Shown here: one piece after another, positions 16,964 through 27,543 of the stretch
Layout: each line of letters begins with the position of its first letter
Position numbering within the stretch: position 1 is the stretch's first letter
From: Salipaludibacillus aurantiacus
Lineage (GTDB): Bacteria > Bacillota > Bacilli > Bacillales > Salisediminibacteriaceae
NCBI RefSeq assembly: GCF_900111295.1
Contig: NZ_FOGT01000018.1
Location: 1 to 64,000 of the forward strand
Length of the DNA: 64,000 bases
Direction of reading: 5' to 3'
Made by a program: the position numbers and the translations under genes
Notes under the pieces: generated by a model
Seen by the model: only the letters and a program-made list of their open reading frames with translations
The model's database searches: none
What the model was told of the DNA's origin: nothing

Positions 16964-18397
16964 TCACTCCTCGGGTGCAGTTTCTGTTTCAGTCAGACCG
17001 CTGTAGATGCCGGCATAAGCCTTTGCAGATTCTTTCCAGCTGAACTGGCTTTTATTTACATTTTTAATAAGTTTATCCCAAAGGTTAGGCTGGTGGTAAA
17101 TACTTAAGGAATAATTCATAACAGACAATAAATCGTGAGCATTGTAATTAGTAAAACTGAATCCGTTGCCCTCGCCTGTTATTTCATTAAAAGGCTGGAC
17201 TGTATCTTTTAAGCCGCCTGTTTCACGCACGATCGGAACCGTTTTATACCGGAGAGCGATAAGCTGGGACAGACCGCAAGGCTCAAATTTAGATGGCATA
17301 AGAAAGAAATCTGCGCCTGCATAAAGCTTACGGGCGGTCCCTTCGTCAAACTTGAGCAGAGTCGCCATTTTACTTTGATGCTTCCATGCCAGGTGTTTGA
17401 AAGACTCTTCAAATTCATACTCTCCCGTACCAAGGATTATGACCTGAACCTCCTGTTGTAAAAACTCGTCCAATATTCTTTCAAGCAGGTGGAACCCTTT
17501 TTGTTCGACCAGCCTTGATATGGCGATATAAACAGGAATGTCACGATTAACATGCAGCCCCAGTTCCTCTTGAAGCGCCTCTTTGTTTTCTTTCTTTTTT
17601 ACCCGCGAATGACTGTAATTAACTGGAATATTAGGGTCTTTCATCGGATTATAATCTTCAGCATTAATCCCGTTAATTACACCTGATAAATCAGCATTTC
17701 TTTCCCTGAGAAGGGGGTGGAGGCTTTCTCCATAGAATGGATCCTTAATTTCTTCGGCATAGCTGGGACTTACTGTCGTTATCTTATCAGCGTGAAAAAT
17801 TCCGCTTTTCATACAATTAATCATCCCATTCCATTCAAACCCTCCGAAGTGTTCTAAAGGAAGCTGAATAAGATCATTAAACGCATGGTGAGGCATGAGC
17901 CCCTGGTATTTAATATTATGAATGGTAAAGACTGTTTTTAAATTGCCGGGATGAAATATTTTTGCAAAGGCTACGGCTAAACCGGTCTGCCAGTCATGCC
18001 CGTGTAAAATGTCTGGTTCATAATCAATATGCTGAAGGGCTTCAACCACAGCTCTGCTGAAGAAAACAAACCTTTCACCATCATCGTAATAGCCATATAT
18101 CCCTTTTCTTGTATAGTAATAATCATTTCCGATAAAGTAATAGGTGACTCCCTCATGTTTTAGTTCGTAAAGGGAGGCTTCCTGAGAGCGCCAGCCGACC
18201 TGTACTTGGAAGTCAGCTGTTTTTTCCATTTGCTCTGTCCATTCCGATGATATTTCATCATATAAGGGCAGCACAACCCTGACTTCGCAAAGGCCCTCAT
18301 TCTGGAGGGCCTGGGGAAGAGATCCTATAACATCGGCCAGCCCACCTGTCTTTACAAAAGGGGTACATTCTGAAGCAGTAAATAATATCTTTTTCAT
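16964..18397 (-). CDS. glgA: Glycogen synthase (ADP-glucose)
   Basis: 477 residues of the GT5 family, adding glucose from ADP-glucose to growing alpha-1,4-glucan. The N-terminal sugar-nucleotide motif is the standard KTGGLADVIGSLP (residues 17-29), and the C-terminal donor-site region reads FLMPSKFEPCGLSQLIALRYKTVPIVRETGGL with the acid/base Glu. Length is normal. It is fourth in the operon, 22 bases after glgD, with AAGGAG in front, and is followed immediately by glgP. Confidence 0.96.
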   Translation of the reverse strand: MKKILFTASECTPFVKTGGLADVIGSLPQALQNEGLCEVRVVLPLYDEISSEWTEQMEKTADFQVQVGWRSQEASLYELKHEGVTYYFIGNDYYYTRKGIYGYYDDGERFVFFSRAVVEALQHIDYEPDILHGHDWQTGLAVAFAKIFHPGNLKTVFTIHNIKYQGLMPHHAFNDLIQLPLEHFGGFEWNGMINCMKSGIFHADKITTVSPSYAEEIKDPFYGESLHPLLRERNADLSGVINGINAEDYNPMKDPNIPVNYSHSRVKKKENKEALQEELGLHVNRDIPVYIAISRLVEQKGFHLLERILDEFLQQEVQVIILGTGEYEFEESFKHLAWKHQSKMATLLKFDEGTARKLYAGADFFLMPSKFEPCGLSQLIALRYKTVPIVRETGGLKDTVQPFNEITGEGNGFSFTNYNAHDLLSVMNYSLSIYHQPNLWDKLIKNVNKSQFSWKESAKAYAGIYSGLTETETAPEE

Positions 18398-18419
18398 CCT
18401 GAATCTCTTCTCCTTTTAA

Positions 18420-19526
18420 TTAAATGTTTTTACGTTTAGCTACAACAAATGGTTTTTCTCTTGATCCGATAAAGGTTTGGCCGGCGGATATATGGACGTC
18501 TTTATCCAAAATGACATTTTCGAGACGAACGCCTTCTTCTATTGTGCAGCGCTGCATAATTATTGAATTCTTTACTTGCGCTCCTTTTCTTACTTTAACG
18601 CCTCTAAATAATATACTTCCCGTGACTTCACCGTCTATTACTGAACCATTTGCAAGCATGGAATCTGATACCTTCGCACCTTTTCTATACTTAACCGGCG
18701 GTTCATTGCTGATTTTTGTACGAACAAACTGGTTTTTGAAAAAGAGAGCTTTATAATTTTCAGGGCGAAGTAAATTCATATTCTGCCTGAAAAAGCTTTC
18801 TATGGAATTTACAAAAGCGCTATAGCCTTCGTACCGGTAGAACTGGACATTCAGTCTGTGAAGGTTTTCCTTTATTCCGTTAAAGAAGAAATGGTCTTTA
18901 TGATAGGCAATACATTCGTCAACCAGTTTCAGTAACACATCTTTTTTTATAATATACACCCCGGTAAACACGTGCGGGTTTTGCTGGTCGTTAGTTAAAT
19001 TAAGGATTTTACCGTCCTCATCATGCTCTACCCGGAGCTGGGAAACATGTTCAGGCTTAAATTCATTTACCCTGGTAGTGATGCAGGTAACATCAGCATC
19101 GTTTTCAAGGTGATGATTGAAAGCTTTTTCATACCGGGTGTTTGAAATGAACTGGCTTCCGCTGATAATCACGTGATTAGCTTTTGAACGGTGGAAGTAA
19201 TCCCGGTTATTATGGAAATGACGTAAATCTCCCCGTGAAATGTCGGTTGGATCATTCCAGTCCGGAGGGAGGATGAACAAGCCTCCGTGCCGTTTGGCCA
19301 GTTCCCAGTCTGAGCCTGTCCCTAAGTGGTCCATAAGCGAACGGTATTTTCTATTACTGAAAATAGCTACTTCTCCTACGCCTGAATTCACCATATTTGA
19401 AAGAGTAAAGTCGATTAAACGGTAGCGTCCGGCAAAAGGAACAGCAGAACCACACCTGAAGTAAGTCAGTTCTTCCAAAAAGTCATATTCATGTTCTATA
19501 TTAATTAATCCCATTAACGTATCCAT
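18420..19526 (-). CDS. glgD: GlgD, regulatory-type subunit of glucose-1-phosphate adenylyltransferase
   Basis: 368 residues homologous to GlgC. The nucleotide loop GGxGxRL of GlgC is replaced by a degenerate LINIEHEYDFLEEL, so it is unlikely to be catalytic by itself. In Bacillaceae GlgD forms a hetero-oligomer with GlgC and raises its activity. RYRLIDFTLSNMVNSGV is retained and the C-terminal left-handed beta-helix carries hexapeptide repeats (VIDGEVTGSILFRGVKV). AAAGGAGG precedes the ATG; the gap to glgC is 16 bases. Confidence 0.93.
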   Translation of the reverse strand: MDTLMGLINIEHEYDFLEELTYFRCGSAVPFAGRYRLIDFTLSNMVNSGVGEVAIFSNRKYRSLMDHLGTGSDWELAKRHGGLFILPPDWNDPTDISRGDLRHFHNNRDYFHRSKANHVIISGSQFISNTRYEKAFNHHLENDADVTCITTRVNEFKPEHVSQLRVEHDEDGKILNLTNDQQNPHVFTGVYIIKKDVLLKLVDECIAYHKDHFFFNGIKENLHRLNVQFYRYEGYSAFVNSIESFFRQNMNLLRPENYKALFFKNQFVRTKISNEPPVKYRKGAKVSDSMLANGSVIDGEVTGSILFRGVKVRKGAQVKNSIIMQRCTIEEGVRLENVILDKDVHISAGQTFIGSREKPFVVAKRKNI

Positions 19527-19542
19527 ATGGCAGCCTCCTTTA

Positions 19543-20685
19543 TTATTCCGTTACAAATTTTTCAATGTTCTCTGAACTTATGACGACAGGTTCATCATAC
19601 TCTTCACCATTAATAACAGTCCCGTCAGGGATGGTTATTTTTTCCATAACAATTGCCCTGTTTATAGTGCAATTGTTGCCGACTTTCACGCTGGGGTGGA
19701 GAATAGATTCTTTAACTAAAGTATTTTCACCTATGTCTATGCCTTCAAAAAGAATTGAATTTTGAACGGTTCCGCTGATCCAGCACCCTGAATTCACGAG
19801 CGAATTATCTATTTCTGCATTAGGCTCAATAAATTGCGGCGGATAGTTGGAATCATGAGAGTAAGTCCGCCATTCCTTGGAGTTTAAAGACAGGGATAAA
19901 TCTTCTTCCAATAAGTCCATATTCGCTTCCCAATAACTTTTAATTGTTCCAACATCTTTCCAGTACCCCTGGAAACGGTAAGCGAACAAGCGTAAGCCGT
20001 CATTAAGCATGGCTGGAATAATATCTTTTCCGAAGTCATGGCTTGAACTGTCTGACGCTTCATCGTCTATTAAGTACTTGCGCAGTGTCTTCCAGTTGAA
20101 TATATAAATTCCCATTGAGGCCAGGTTATTTTTAGGGTTTTGGGGCTTTTCATCAAATTCATATATTTCAAGGTTTTCTTTCGTATTTAATATACCGAAA
20201 CGCGAAGCTTCGTCCCAAGGGACCTCTATGACTGAGATGGTTGCTTCTGACTGTTTTTCTTTGTGATGGTCAATGAGCCTCTGATAGTTCATCTGGTAGA
20301 TGTGGTCACCTGAAATGACCAGGACATATTCAGGGTCAAACTGATCAATAAATTGCATGTTTTGGGAGATGGCATCGGCCGTCCCTTTATACCAGCTGCC
20401 TCCTTTTTGGGCGGTGAAGGGCGACAAAATGGATACACCATCGTGTTGACGGTCCAAATCCCAAGGTTTCCCGATGCCTATATGCTTATTTAAAATCATA
20501 GGTGAATATTGGGTTAAAACACCGACGGTATGAATTTTTGAATTTGTACAATTGCTCAATGTGAAGTCTATGATCCTGTATTTGCCGCCAAACGGGACTG
20601 CAGGCTTTGCAAGGTTTTTAGTAAGCAAACCGAGCCGTTTGCCTTCTCCGCCTGCAAGGAGCATTCCTACGCATTCTTTGGACAT
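19543..20685 (-). CDS. glgC: Glucose-1-phosphate adenylyltransferase
   Basis: 380 residues; makes ADP-glucose from glucose-1-phosphate and ATP, the committed step of glycogen synthesis. The pyrophosphorylase loop [20 protein letters not shown] (residues 10-29) and [19 protein letters not shown] are intact. The GDHIYQMNY Asp site and EFDEKP sugar site are present, and the C-terminus has hexapeptide repeats. It starts one base after the glgB stop; the GAGGAGG ribosome site lies inside the glgB end, so the two are translationally linked. Confidence 0.96.
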   Translation of the reverse strand: MSKECVGMLLAGGEGKRLGLLTKNLAKPAVPFGGKYRIIDFTLSNCTNSKIHTVGVLTQYSPMILNKHIGIGKPWDLDRQHDGVSILSPFTAQKGGSWYKGTADAISQNMQFIDQFDPEYVLVISGDHIYQMNYQRLIDHHKEKQSEATISVIEVPWDEASRFGILNTKENLEIYEFDEKPQNPKNNLASMGIYIFNWKTLRKYLIDDEASDSSSHDFGKDIIPAMLNDGLRLFAYRFQGYWKDVGTIKSYWEANMDLLEEDLSLSLNSKEWRTYSHDSNYPPQFIEPNAEIDNSLVNSGCWISGTVQNSILFEGIDIGENTLVKESILHPSVKVGNNCTINRAIVMEKITIPDGTVINGEEYDEPVVISSENIEKFVTE

Positions 20686-22611
20686 TTAAGATTCCTCCTC
20701 AATTTTTTCTTTATCTATTTTTTTATAAATGGCTACAGCTAAAGGGGGGATGCTGATTTTAATATGATTGTCAAAACTGTGCCACTTATCAGAAAAACTA
20801 AAATGCTTGTCTCCACTAACCTGATGGGAGCCGCCGAATTCTTCGGAATCGGAGTTGAATATTTCTTCATATGTGCCCGGGGATGGGACGCCTACTTTGT
20901 AATCGTGATAAACATTAGGAGTGAAATTACAAATAATGATTAACTGATCGCTGTCCTTCTTGCCCTGTCTAATAAAAGCGACTGTACTTTGATCAATGTT
21001 ATGAGGGTCAATCCACTTGAAGCCTTCAGGATCGTGATCCAGTTCAAAAAGAGCAGGGTGAGATTGGTAAAATTTATTCAGTTCTCTTACATAAGTAAAC
21101 ATACTTTGATGGAATGGGTAATCAGTTAAATGCCAGTCTAATTGTTCTTTATCTTTCCACTCTGCATATTGGCCAAGCTCACCTCCCATAAATAAGAGTT
21201 TTTTCCCGGGGTGAGCCATCATATAGCCGTATAACAGGCGCAGGTTTGCAAATTGCTGCCACTGGTCTCCGGGCATTTTATTTAACAGCGAGCGTTTTCC
21301 ATGCACTACTTCATCGTGTGACAGAGGCAGCACGAAGTTTTCAGTGTGAATATACATAAATGAAAAAGTTAATAAGTTATGGTGCCATTTCCGGTAAAGA
21401 GGATCATGCTCCATATACTCAAGCATGTCATTCATCCAGCCCATATTCCATTTAAAATTGAAACCAAGTCCACCGCTGTGTGTTGGGGCAGTTACCAAGG
21501 GGAGATCCGAGCTGTCTTCAGCCATCATTAAGACAGAAGGAAAATATTCGAAAACGACCTGGTTCAGTTTCTTTATAAAAGCAAAAGCTTCAAGGTGATC
21601 ATCTCCTCCATACGAATTGTAAACTTTTTCTTCATCTTCGTTTTTATCAAAATTCAAAGACAGCATGCTTGCTACTGCGTCGACGCGGATCCCGTCTATG
21701 TGAAATTCTTTTAGCCAGTAAACGGCATTAGAAATCAAAAAACTTTGGACTTCCTGACGGCCGAAATCAAATGTGAGCGTTCCCCATGACGTCTTTTCGG
21801 ACTTTCTGGGATCGGCATATTCAAAAAGAGGCTCTCCATCAAACTGCCTCAAGCCGTGATCGTCTTTACAGAAATGACCGGGTACCCAGTCTAAAATAAC
21901 GCCGAGGCCCTCCTGGTGACATTGGTCTATGAAATATTTAAAGTCATCAGGTTTGCCGTAACGGCTCGTTACCGAATAATATCCTGTGATCTGGTAACCC
22001 CAGGAAAGGTCATATGGATGTTCGCTGATGGGCATGATTTCGATATGCGTATATCCTAAATCTTTTACATACGGGATGAGTTCATCTGCGAGTTCCCTGT
22101 AAGTGTACAGTTTACCGTCAGGTTTCTTCCTCCATGTCCCTAAGTGGACTTCGTAAATATTTACAGGAGATTTGTAAGGGTTATAGTGTTTTTTGGTTTC
22201 CTGCCATTTTTTATCCTTCCATTTATAAGGGGGGGCATTGCCCGGAGTTAATGAGGCAGTGGCAGGGCGCAGTTCCGAATGGACCGCGTAAGGATCGGAT
22301 TTTAATCGGCGTTTCCCGCTGGCATGGATGATTTCGTATTTATAAGGGCTGTCCGGTGGAATGTCAGATAAAAAGCCTGCCCAGAGACCTTCTTTATTCA
22401 CACGTTTTAGAGGAGAGTCCGTACCGTCCCAGTTATTAAAATCTCCGACTACAGAGACAGCGGACGCGTTTGGAGCCCATACAACGAAGCGGTAGCCTAT
22501 TTTATTTTTCCATTTAATTTCATGGCAGCCCAACAGCTTGTAACTGTGGTAATGGGTTCCTTGATGAAACAAGTAAATATCTTGGGGTGACAGGTTATAA
22601 TCCATCAACAT
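20686..22611 (-). CDS. glgB: 1,4-alpha-glucan branching enzyme
   Basis: 641 residues of GH13 forming alpha-1,6 branches. A CBM48 domain occupies about residues 20-120 ([22 protein letters not shown]). The GH13 barrel has [21 protein letters not shown] (nucleophile Asp), MMAEDSSD (acid/base Glu) and [14 protein letters not shown]. It is first of the operon glgBCDAP, in the same order as B. subtilis. The ATG at 22611 is very near AAAGGA, so the ATG two codons later may be used. The operon is placed here between ytlQ and pullulanase. Confidence 0.95.
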   Translation of the reverse strand: MLMDYNLSPQDIYLFHQGTHYHSYKLLGCHEIKWKNKIGYRFVVWAPNASAVSVVGDFNNWDGTDSPLKRVNKEGLWAGFLSDIPPDSPYKYEIIHASGKRRLKSDPYAVHSELRPATASLTPGNAPPYKWKDKKWQETKKHYNPYKSPVNIYEVHLGTWRKKPDGKLYTYRELADELIPYVKDLGYTHIEIMPISEHPYDLSWGYQITGYYSVTSRYGKPDDFKYFIDQCHQEGLGVILDWVPGHFCKDDHGLRQFDGEPLFEYADPRKSEKTSWGTLTFDFGRQEVQSFLISNAVYWLKEFHIDGIRVDAVASMLSLNFDKNEDEEKVYNSYGGDDHLEAFAFIKKLNQVVFEYFPSVLMMAEDSSDLPLVTAPTHSGGLGFNFKWNMGWMNDMLEYMEHDPLYRKWHHNLLTFSFMYIHTENFVLPLSHDEVVHGKRSLLNKMPGDQWQQFANLRLLYGYMMAHPGKKLLFMGGELGQYAEWKDKEQLDWHLTDYPFHQSMFTYVRELNKFYQSHPALFELDHDPEGFKWIDPHNIDQSTVAFIRQGKKDSDQLIIICNFTPNVYHDYKVGVPSPGTYEEIFNSDSEEFGGSHQVSGDKHFSFSDKWHSFDNHIKISIPPLAVAIYKKIDKEKIEEES

Positions 22612-22807
22612 GTTCCTTTCTTAAAAAGTGACCTGAAATAAATGAAGCAAATTAATGTGCAAGAGAATAAATATGAGTAGCGCCCTGTCATAAATTATTT
22701 CTCTTTTAGTATGCCAGGTTCCTCTAATATAACTTAAAAAAAGTTAAAATTGTGCGAGTTTTTCAACATTTTTAAGAACTATTTTAAAGAAAGGGTTTTC
22801 ACAAAGA

Positions 22808-22835
22808 TTGTACTTAATTAAGGATGAGGTATAAT
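22808..22835 (+). promoter_or_regulatory. Promoter of the pullulanase gene
   Basis: TTGTAC (22808-22813), a 16-base spacer and TATAAT (22830-22835), 67 bases before the ATG. The 290-base divergent interval 22612-22902 holds no gene; I could not find a convincing glgB promoter or a cre site in it. Confidence 0.6.
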
Positions 22836-22902
22836 AGAGAATACTGCTTTTCAAAGTTCGTTTAAATAAATGGTAGGATGCAGAAATGAGGGATAATACA
22901 CC

Positions 22903-25014
22903 ATGGATTATATGACAGCATGGATAGAAGATCGGAAATGTGTCGAGCTGAAAGGAGAGGGGGCCGGACGGTCAATCCATTCAGGAGATGAGGCAGTTAT
23001 CATGGGAAATGATATACTTATTCCTTTATACGCAGATCACGTGGACGAGAACCGGGTTATTTTGCATTCAACAGAGGATCTGCCGTTTGGAGCAGAAATG
23101 GTATTGGAATGTAAAGAGGTTATTGCTCCAGTATATGCAGGTGAAGTAGTCCGGACGAAATGGTTTGACGATTTATTCAATGCTTCGGAGGAAATGCTTG
23201 GAGCAATTTACAAGCCCGAAAGTTCAACTTTCAGAGTATGGAGCCCGGTGGCTGTCGAAATGACACTTAATCTCAATAAAGTCTCTTATCCTATGAACAG
23301 GAAAGGTAATGGTGTTTGGGAACATACAGTGGCTGGGAATTGTGAAACTGCAGCATACTCATTTTCTGCCAAAGTCAATGGGGAAGTGGTTGAAGCATCT
23401 GATCCTTATGCTAAGGCTTTAACAGCTAACAGCACCTCAGCAGTCGTGGCTGACCTTGGGAAGACAGACCCGGAGCACTTCCGTACGTACCCTAAACCTG
23501 AATTAGGACATTTACAGGACAGTTCAATTTACGAAGTTCATATAAGGGATGCTACGATCCATGAGGAGAGCGGGGCTGCTGCTAAAGGAAAGTATACAGG
23601 GCTGGCTGAATCAGGGACAAAAACAGGTAATGGGTATACGACAGGGCTTGATTACATTGCAGGGCTGGGGGTCACTCACGTCCAGCTTCTTCCAGTTAAT
23701 GATTTCGCAAGAGTGGATGATTACAGACCGGAAAGCGGGTATAACTGGGGGTATGATCCTTTATTTTATCAAGTCCCTGAAGGGAGCTACTGTACAGTCC
23801 CATCGGATCCGTATAGTAGAATAACCGAGCTGAAACAATTGATTAAGTCCTTTAACCTTAAAGGACTTTCAGTCATCATCGATGTGGTTTACAACCACGT
23901 GTTTATTATGGAAGAATCGCCGTTGGAGAAGCTTGTACCCGGCTATTATTTCCGCTATCACCTTGATGGCTCTTTAAGCAATGGGACGGGCGTCGGCAAC
24001 GATTTAGCAACTGAAAGAAACATGGTAAAGAAGTTAATATTGGATACAATCGATTTCTGGTTGTCAGAATACAGAGTAGACGGGTTCCGATTTGATTTAA
24101 TGGGAGCTATGGATATTGACACGATGAAAGAGATTTCAAGACGGTGCAAGGAAGAAAACAGGCCTGTCATGCTTTTAGGAGAAGGATGGGAATTGCCCAC
24201 TGCGCTTGAAAGTACAAGAAAGGCAACGAATTTCCAGTCTGGGCAGATCCCGGATGTTCATTTCTTTAACGACTTATTTCGCGATTCGTTAAAGGGAAGC
24301 CTGTTTGATTTTAATGACTATGGTTACATTAATGGAAAGGGGAGGTTTATTGAAAGGCTGTCCCACCTTGTTAAAGGATCATGCATGACCGGGGAAGGCC
24401 ACCCTCCTTTCGTTCAAGATGTAACGCAAACAGTTAATTATGTGGAATGCCATGATAACCATACACTATGGGACCGGCTGCTAATCACCAATTCCAATGA
24501 GAATGAGTTAGACAGGATGGAAATGCACAAACTGGCGACAGGGTTGACGGTACTGAGTCAGGGTATCCCGTTTCTTCATGCGGGGCAGGAATGGTTCCGT
24601 TCGAAAAATGGAGATGGAAACAGCTATATTTCCGGCGATTTGGTAAATCAGCTGGATTGGTCTGAGAGAGAATTAAATAATGAACATATTCAATATGTCA
24701 GGGACTTATTAACTATCCGGAACAAATATCCTGTTTTTAGAATCAGATCGGCCCCCGAAATAACCAGGCGGCTTCATGTGCTGGCGACACCAGCACCTGT
24801 ATTTGGATATACGCTGCTTGGGAAGGAATTCGACTTTTGTGTGTTTGTAAATCCAACAAAAAAACGTTATCAGCTGAAACTCCCGTCACCCGGAAGCTGG
24901 AAAATACTTTTGTCCAGTAAAGGTAAGGATTTCCGGTCAAACTCTGTTATTAAAGGAGAATTTACAGAAGTGGAGCCTTATGAGCTGATCGTCACAAAAA
25001 AATCAAGACTTTAG
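22903..25014 (+). CDS. amyX: Type I pullulanase (AmyX-like)
   Basis: A 703-residue cytoplasmic debranching enzyme hydrolysing alpha-1,6 links in glycogen and pullulan; there is no signal peptide. The N-terminal about 100 residues are a domain typical of AmyX, then CBM48 (TFRVWSPVAVEMTL near residue 108). The type I pullulanase signature YNWGYDP is at about residue 283. The GH13 catalytic residues are in DGFRFDLMGAMD (nucleophile), LLGEGWEL (acid/base) and VECHDNHTL. It is divergent from the glycogen operon and would act with GlgP. In B. subtilis amyX is next to ytmP, as here. Confidence 0.95.
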   Translation: MDYMTAWIEDRKCVELKGEGAGRSIHSGDEAVIMGNDILIPLYADHVDENRVILHSTEDLPFGAEMVLECKEVIAPVYAGEVVRTKWFDDLFNASEEMLGAIYKPESSTFRVWSPVAVEMTLNLNKVSYPMNRKGNGVWEHTVAGNCETAAYSFSAKVNGEVVEASDPYAKALTANSTSAVVADLGKTDPEHFRTYPKPELGHLQDSSIYEVHIRDATIHEESGAAAKGKYTGLAESGTKTGNGYTTGLDYIAGLGVTHVQLLPVNDFARVDDYRPESGYNWGYDPLFYQVPEGSYCTVPSDPYSRITELKQLIKSFNLKGLSVIIDVVYNHVFIMEESPLEKLVPGYYFRYHLDGSLSNGTGVGNDLATERNMVKKLILDTIDFWLSEYRVDGFRFDLMGAMDIDTMKEISRRCKEENRPVMLLGEGWELPTALESTRKATNFQSGQIPDVHFFNDLFRDSLKGSLFDFNDYGYINGKGRFIERLSHLVKGSCMTGEGHPPFVQDVTQTVNYVECHDNHTLWDRLLITNSNENELDRMEMHKLATGLTVLSQGIPFLHAGQEWFRSKNGDGNSYISGDLVNQLDWSERELNNEHIQYVRDLLTIRNKYPVFRIRSAPEITRRLHVLATPAPVFGYTLLGKEFDFCVFVNPTKKRYQLKLPSPGSWKILLSSKGKDFRSNSVIKGEFTEVEPYELIVTKKSRL

Positions 25015-25123
25015 TTGAAGAAACAGCAAATCTTATTTACAATAGTAAAAGACTTTTAATCCTGTAGAGAAGCAGAGATTAGACATAGGATTAAAGCTAT
25101 GAAAGAAAATGAGGGTGAAACGA

Positions 25124-25921
25124 TTGGAACATTTCATGGGTGAAGGGTGGCAGCTTAGGCCTGCCGGTGGTGCTACCGGTGAGGCTTATGTTGCTGAACA
25201 AGGGGATCAGAAAATATTTATAAAACGTAATTCTTCACCGTTTTTGGCCGTTCTTTCCGCGGAAGGGATTGTTCCTAAACTATTATGGACAAAACGCCTT
25301 GAAAACGGAGATGTGATCACTGCTCAGCGGTGGGTGGACGGGCGAGAATTAAAATCTTACGAGATGAACAATGATCGTGTAGCCTCTTTATTATCCAAGA
25401 TCCATCAGTCCAGGGATTTACTTGATATGTTCAAGAGAATGGGAAACCATCCGCTGACCCCTGAGCACATTCATTATAAAGTCAGCAGAAAAAGCGATGA
25501 AATTAATATACAAGATCCTTTCGTAAGAGAGGCCTTAAAATGGCTGGAGGATAACCTTCCAGAGTATAGTGAAGACAATTATGTGGTCTGTCACGCAGAT
25601 GTTAACCATAATAACTGGATCAGCAACAGTGAAAACCATCTTTATTTAATTGACTGGGATTGTGCCCAGGTTGCTGACCCTGCTTTAGATTTAGCTCCAT
25701 TATTATACGTTTATATTCCGAAGAAAGACTGGGAGTCCTGGCTTGGCACTTATGGTGTCGATATCACAAAAGACCTCGTTAAACGTATGCAATGGTATAT
25801 GGTAGGCCAGTGTATTGAGAACATTCTTTGGTACTGGCAGCGAAATGAATTTAATGATATTGCTAAGTGGTCGGAGTTATTACACACTATTCTTCATGAA
25901 GCAGGCCATCATACGAGTTAA
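25124..25921 (+). CDS. ytmP: YtmP, aminoglycoside-phosphotransferase-like kinase
   Basis: About 265 residues with a protein-kinase-like fold of the APH/choline kinase family. The catalytic loop is VVCHADVNHNNW (His-x-Asp with the trailing Asn) and the metal motif is LIDWDCAQVADPALDLAP. The N-terminal half carries the family-specific QKIFIKRNSSPFLAVLSAEG with the ATP lysine, very close to B. subtilis YtmP as I recall it. The substrate is unknown. The start is TTG at 25124, 5 bases behind GAGGGTGA; an ATG at 25109 overlaps that site. It follows amyX with a gap of about 110 bases. Confidence 0.9.
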   Translation: MEHFMGEGWQLRPAGGATGEAYVAEQGDQKIFIKRNSSPFLAVLSAEGIVPKLLWTKRLENGDVITAQRWVDGRELKSYEMNNDRVASLLSKIHQSRDLLDMFKRMGNHPLTPEHIHYKVSRKSDEINIQDPFVREALKWLEDNLPEYSEDNYVVCHADVNHNNWISNSENHLYLIDWDCAQVADPALDLAPLLYVYIPKKDWESWLGTYGVDITKDLVKRMQWYMVGQCIENILWYWQRNEFNDIAKWSELLHTILHEAGHHTS

Positions 25922-25968
25922 AAAGAACCTGGCAATCACGGTGTGATTTATGCCCAGGTTCTTTTTTG
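25921..25968. terminator. Terminator between ytmP and ytzH
   Basis: AAAAGAACCTGG pairs with CCAGGTTCTTTTTT; a secondary small stem lies in the loop. It starts at the last base of ytmP. Confidence 0.85.
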
Positions 25969-26005
25969 CCGTATTTTGTTTAGATGCCTATTTATCTTGT
26001 AATGA

Positions 26006-26284
26006 TTACTCAGTACGGTTAATACTGTCGACCTGTTGAATCCACGAATTTAAGTCAGCAGAAGAGACAGTTGAATGCTGGCCTTCTTTATCGTGCTGAT
26101 AAGCATATTGCTCAACAGACAGCAGCAATTCTTTGAGTTCTGCCGATATAGCCCCGTTTTGCATAAGGGAATTGACCAGACTTTGAAGCTGGTGAAATTC
26201 ATCATGGGACCCGTAATGCTCGCTTTGCTGATTTCCAAGTATGTCTTTTAAAAGCTCAAGTTGATGGTGATAACTGATAGACAT
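26006..26284 (-). CDS. ytzH: YtzH-like protein
   Basis: 92 residues, helical and acidic, of the YtzH family found next to ytmP and trmB in Bacillus. The core SISYHHQLELLKDILGNQQ begins the protein, followed by two amphipathic helices and ADLNSWIQQVDSIN at the end. No catalytic motif is visible and no function is established. GGAAAGGATGA lies upstream of the ATG. Confidence 0.82.
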   Translation of the reverse strand: MSISYHHQLELLKDILGNQQSEHYGSHDEFHQLQSLVNSLMQNGAISAELKELLLSVEQYAYQHDKEGQHSTVSSADLNSWIQQVDSINRTE

Positions 26285-26362
26285 TCATTAATCATCCTTT
26301 CCATTAGAAAGAGTCTCCTATGGACAAAGGATGTGGAAAAACAGAAATTTTATACAAACAGT

Positions 26363-26686
26363 TTAAATTTCTCTTCCTTTACGCTGTTCATAATCAAAAG
26401 TAACCTTTCCGCCTCCGTCAATTAATAAAGATAACTCTTCTGTCCAACGGGAGAGATTCAGTTTGTGATATTTAATTAATTCATTCGTTTCCTTGCTTTC
26501 TTTTGCAGTTTCTATAAAAGCATCAATCTCCTGAATCGTCCCTGAAAAATTCTCGTTTAGTGGTTCTTCTTTTAAACTTTTAATTATTCCTTCTATTTTA
26601 TTTATTTCATCTTTAGTACCCTCTTCCTTTTCTTTCAGTTGTTTTACAAGTGATTGTAATTGTTCCAAAATCTGATAACTGACCAT
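26363..26686 (-). CDS. Small coiled-coil protein of unknown function
   Basis: 107 residues with strong coiled-coil character (LEQLQSLVKQLKEKEEG, then DEINKIEGIIKSLKEE) and a polar C-terminus ending in a basic patch. I do not recognise a family. The ATG follows AGGAGGAATTAAAT, a good ribosome site, and codon use looks like its neighbours, so I take it as real. It is on the minus strand before ytzH with a gap of about 80 bases and may share its transcript. The region 26687-26880 in front holds nothing else I can identify. Confidence 0.7.
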   Translation of the reverse strand: MVSYQILEQLQSLVKQLKEKEEGTKDEINKIEGIIKSLKEEPLNENFSGTIQEIDAFIETAKESKETNELIKYHKLNLSRWTEELSLLIDGGGKVTFDYEQRKGREI

Positions 26687-26880
26687 ATTTAATTCCTCCT
26701 TTAAGAAGTGAGTTTCAGCAAATATCTTGTTATTATGTTCCCTTTGCTGGAAAATTTACACATAATTCTATACATTTTAAAGTTTTATTTATTAAAAGCC
26801 GTCTGACGTAATTGGTTATTTATGATATTCTTATTTTGTAGTTTTTAGATGATGGATAATAATGGAGTGTGAAAACTGAT

Positions 26881-27522
26881 ATGCGTTTAAGAAATAAGCC
26901 CTGGGCCGAAGATTTTTTAAAATCACATCCGGAAATTGTAGAAGGTTCACCGGCCGGGTGGCATGGAAGATGGAAAGAAAAGTTTGGCAATGACGGTCCT
27001 TTGCATGTAGAGGTAGGCAGCGGGAAAGGCCGGTTTGTGACAGAAATGGCAAGAGTTCATCCAGAAGTTAATTTTATCGGTATAGAGAAATATGAGAGTG
27101 TGATCGTGACAGGGGTGGAGCGGCTTTTAGAAAATCCAGTACCGAATGTCCTTTTACTCCAGGAAGATGTCCAAGAACTGACTGATTTTTTTGAAGAAGG
27201 AGAAGTGGATCGGATTTACATTAACTTTACTGATCCTTGGCCTAAAAATAAGCATGCAAAAAGAAGGTTAACGCATGAAAATTTTTTAGTTAAATATAGA
27301 AATGTTTTAAAAAAAGATGGAGAGATTCATTTTAAAACAGATAACCAAGAGCTGTTTGAATACTCCCTTGAGAGTATGACTCAATTCGGTTTCCAGCTTA
27401 ACAATGTAAGTCTCGACTTACATAAGAGTGACATAGAGGGCAATATCATGACAGAATATGAAGAAAAATTTTCAAAAAAAGGAATGAGGATTTACCGGCT
27501 GGAAGCAAGCTTAAGAAAATAA
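26881..27522 (+). CDS. trmB: tRNA (guanine-N7-)-methyltransferase
   Basis: About 213 residues; methylates G46 of tRNA with S-adenosylmethionine. The SAM motif LHVEVGSGKGRFVTEMA (residues about 40-56) and the family hallmark NFTDPWPKNKHAKRRL are intact, as is FKTDNQELFEYS. I choose ATG 26881, giving the usual MRLRNKPWA start. A GTG at 26869 is in frame but almost touches the GGAG ribosome site. ytnP follows, as in B. subtilis. Confidence 0.93.
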   Translation: MRLRNKPWAEDFLKSHPEIVEGSPAGWHGRWKEKFGNDGPLHVEVGSGKGRFVTEMARVHPEVNFIGIEKYESVIVTGVERLLENPVPNVLLLQEDVQELTDFFEEGEVDRIYINFTDPWPKNKHAKRRLTHENFLVKYRNVLKKDGEIHFKTDNQELFEYSLESMTQFGFQLNNVSLDLHKSDIEGNIMTEYEEKFSKKGMRIYRLEASLRK

Positions 27523-27543
27523 TCTTCGGAAGGCGGGATGGAT

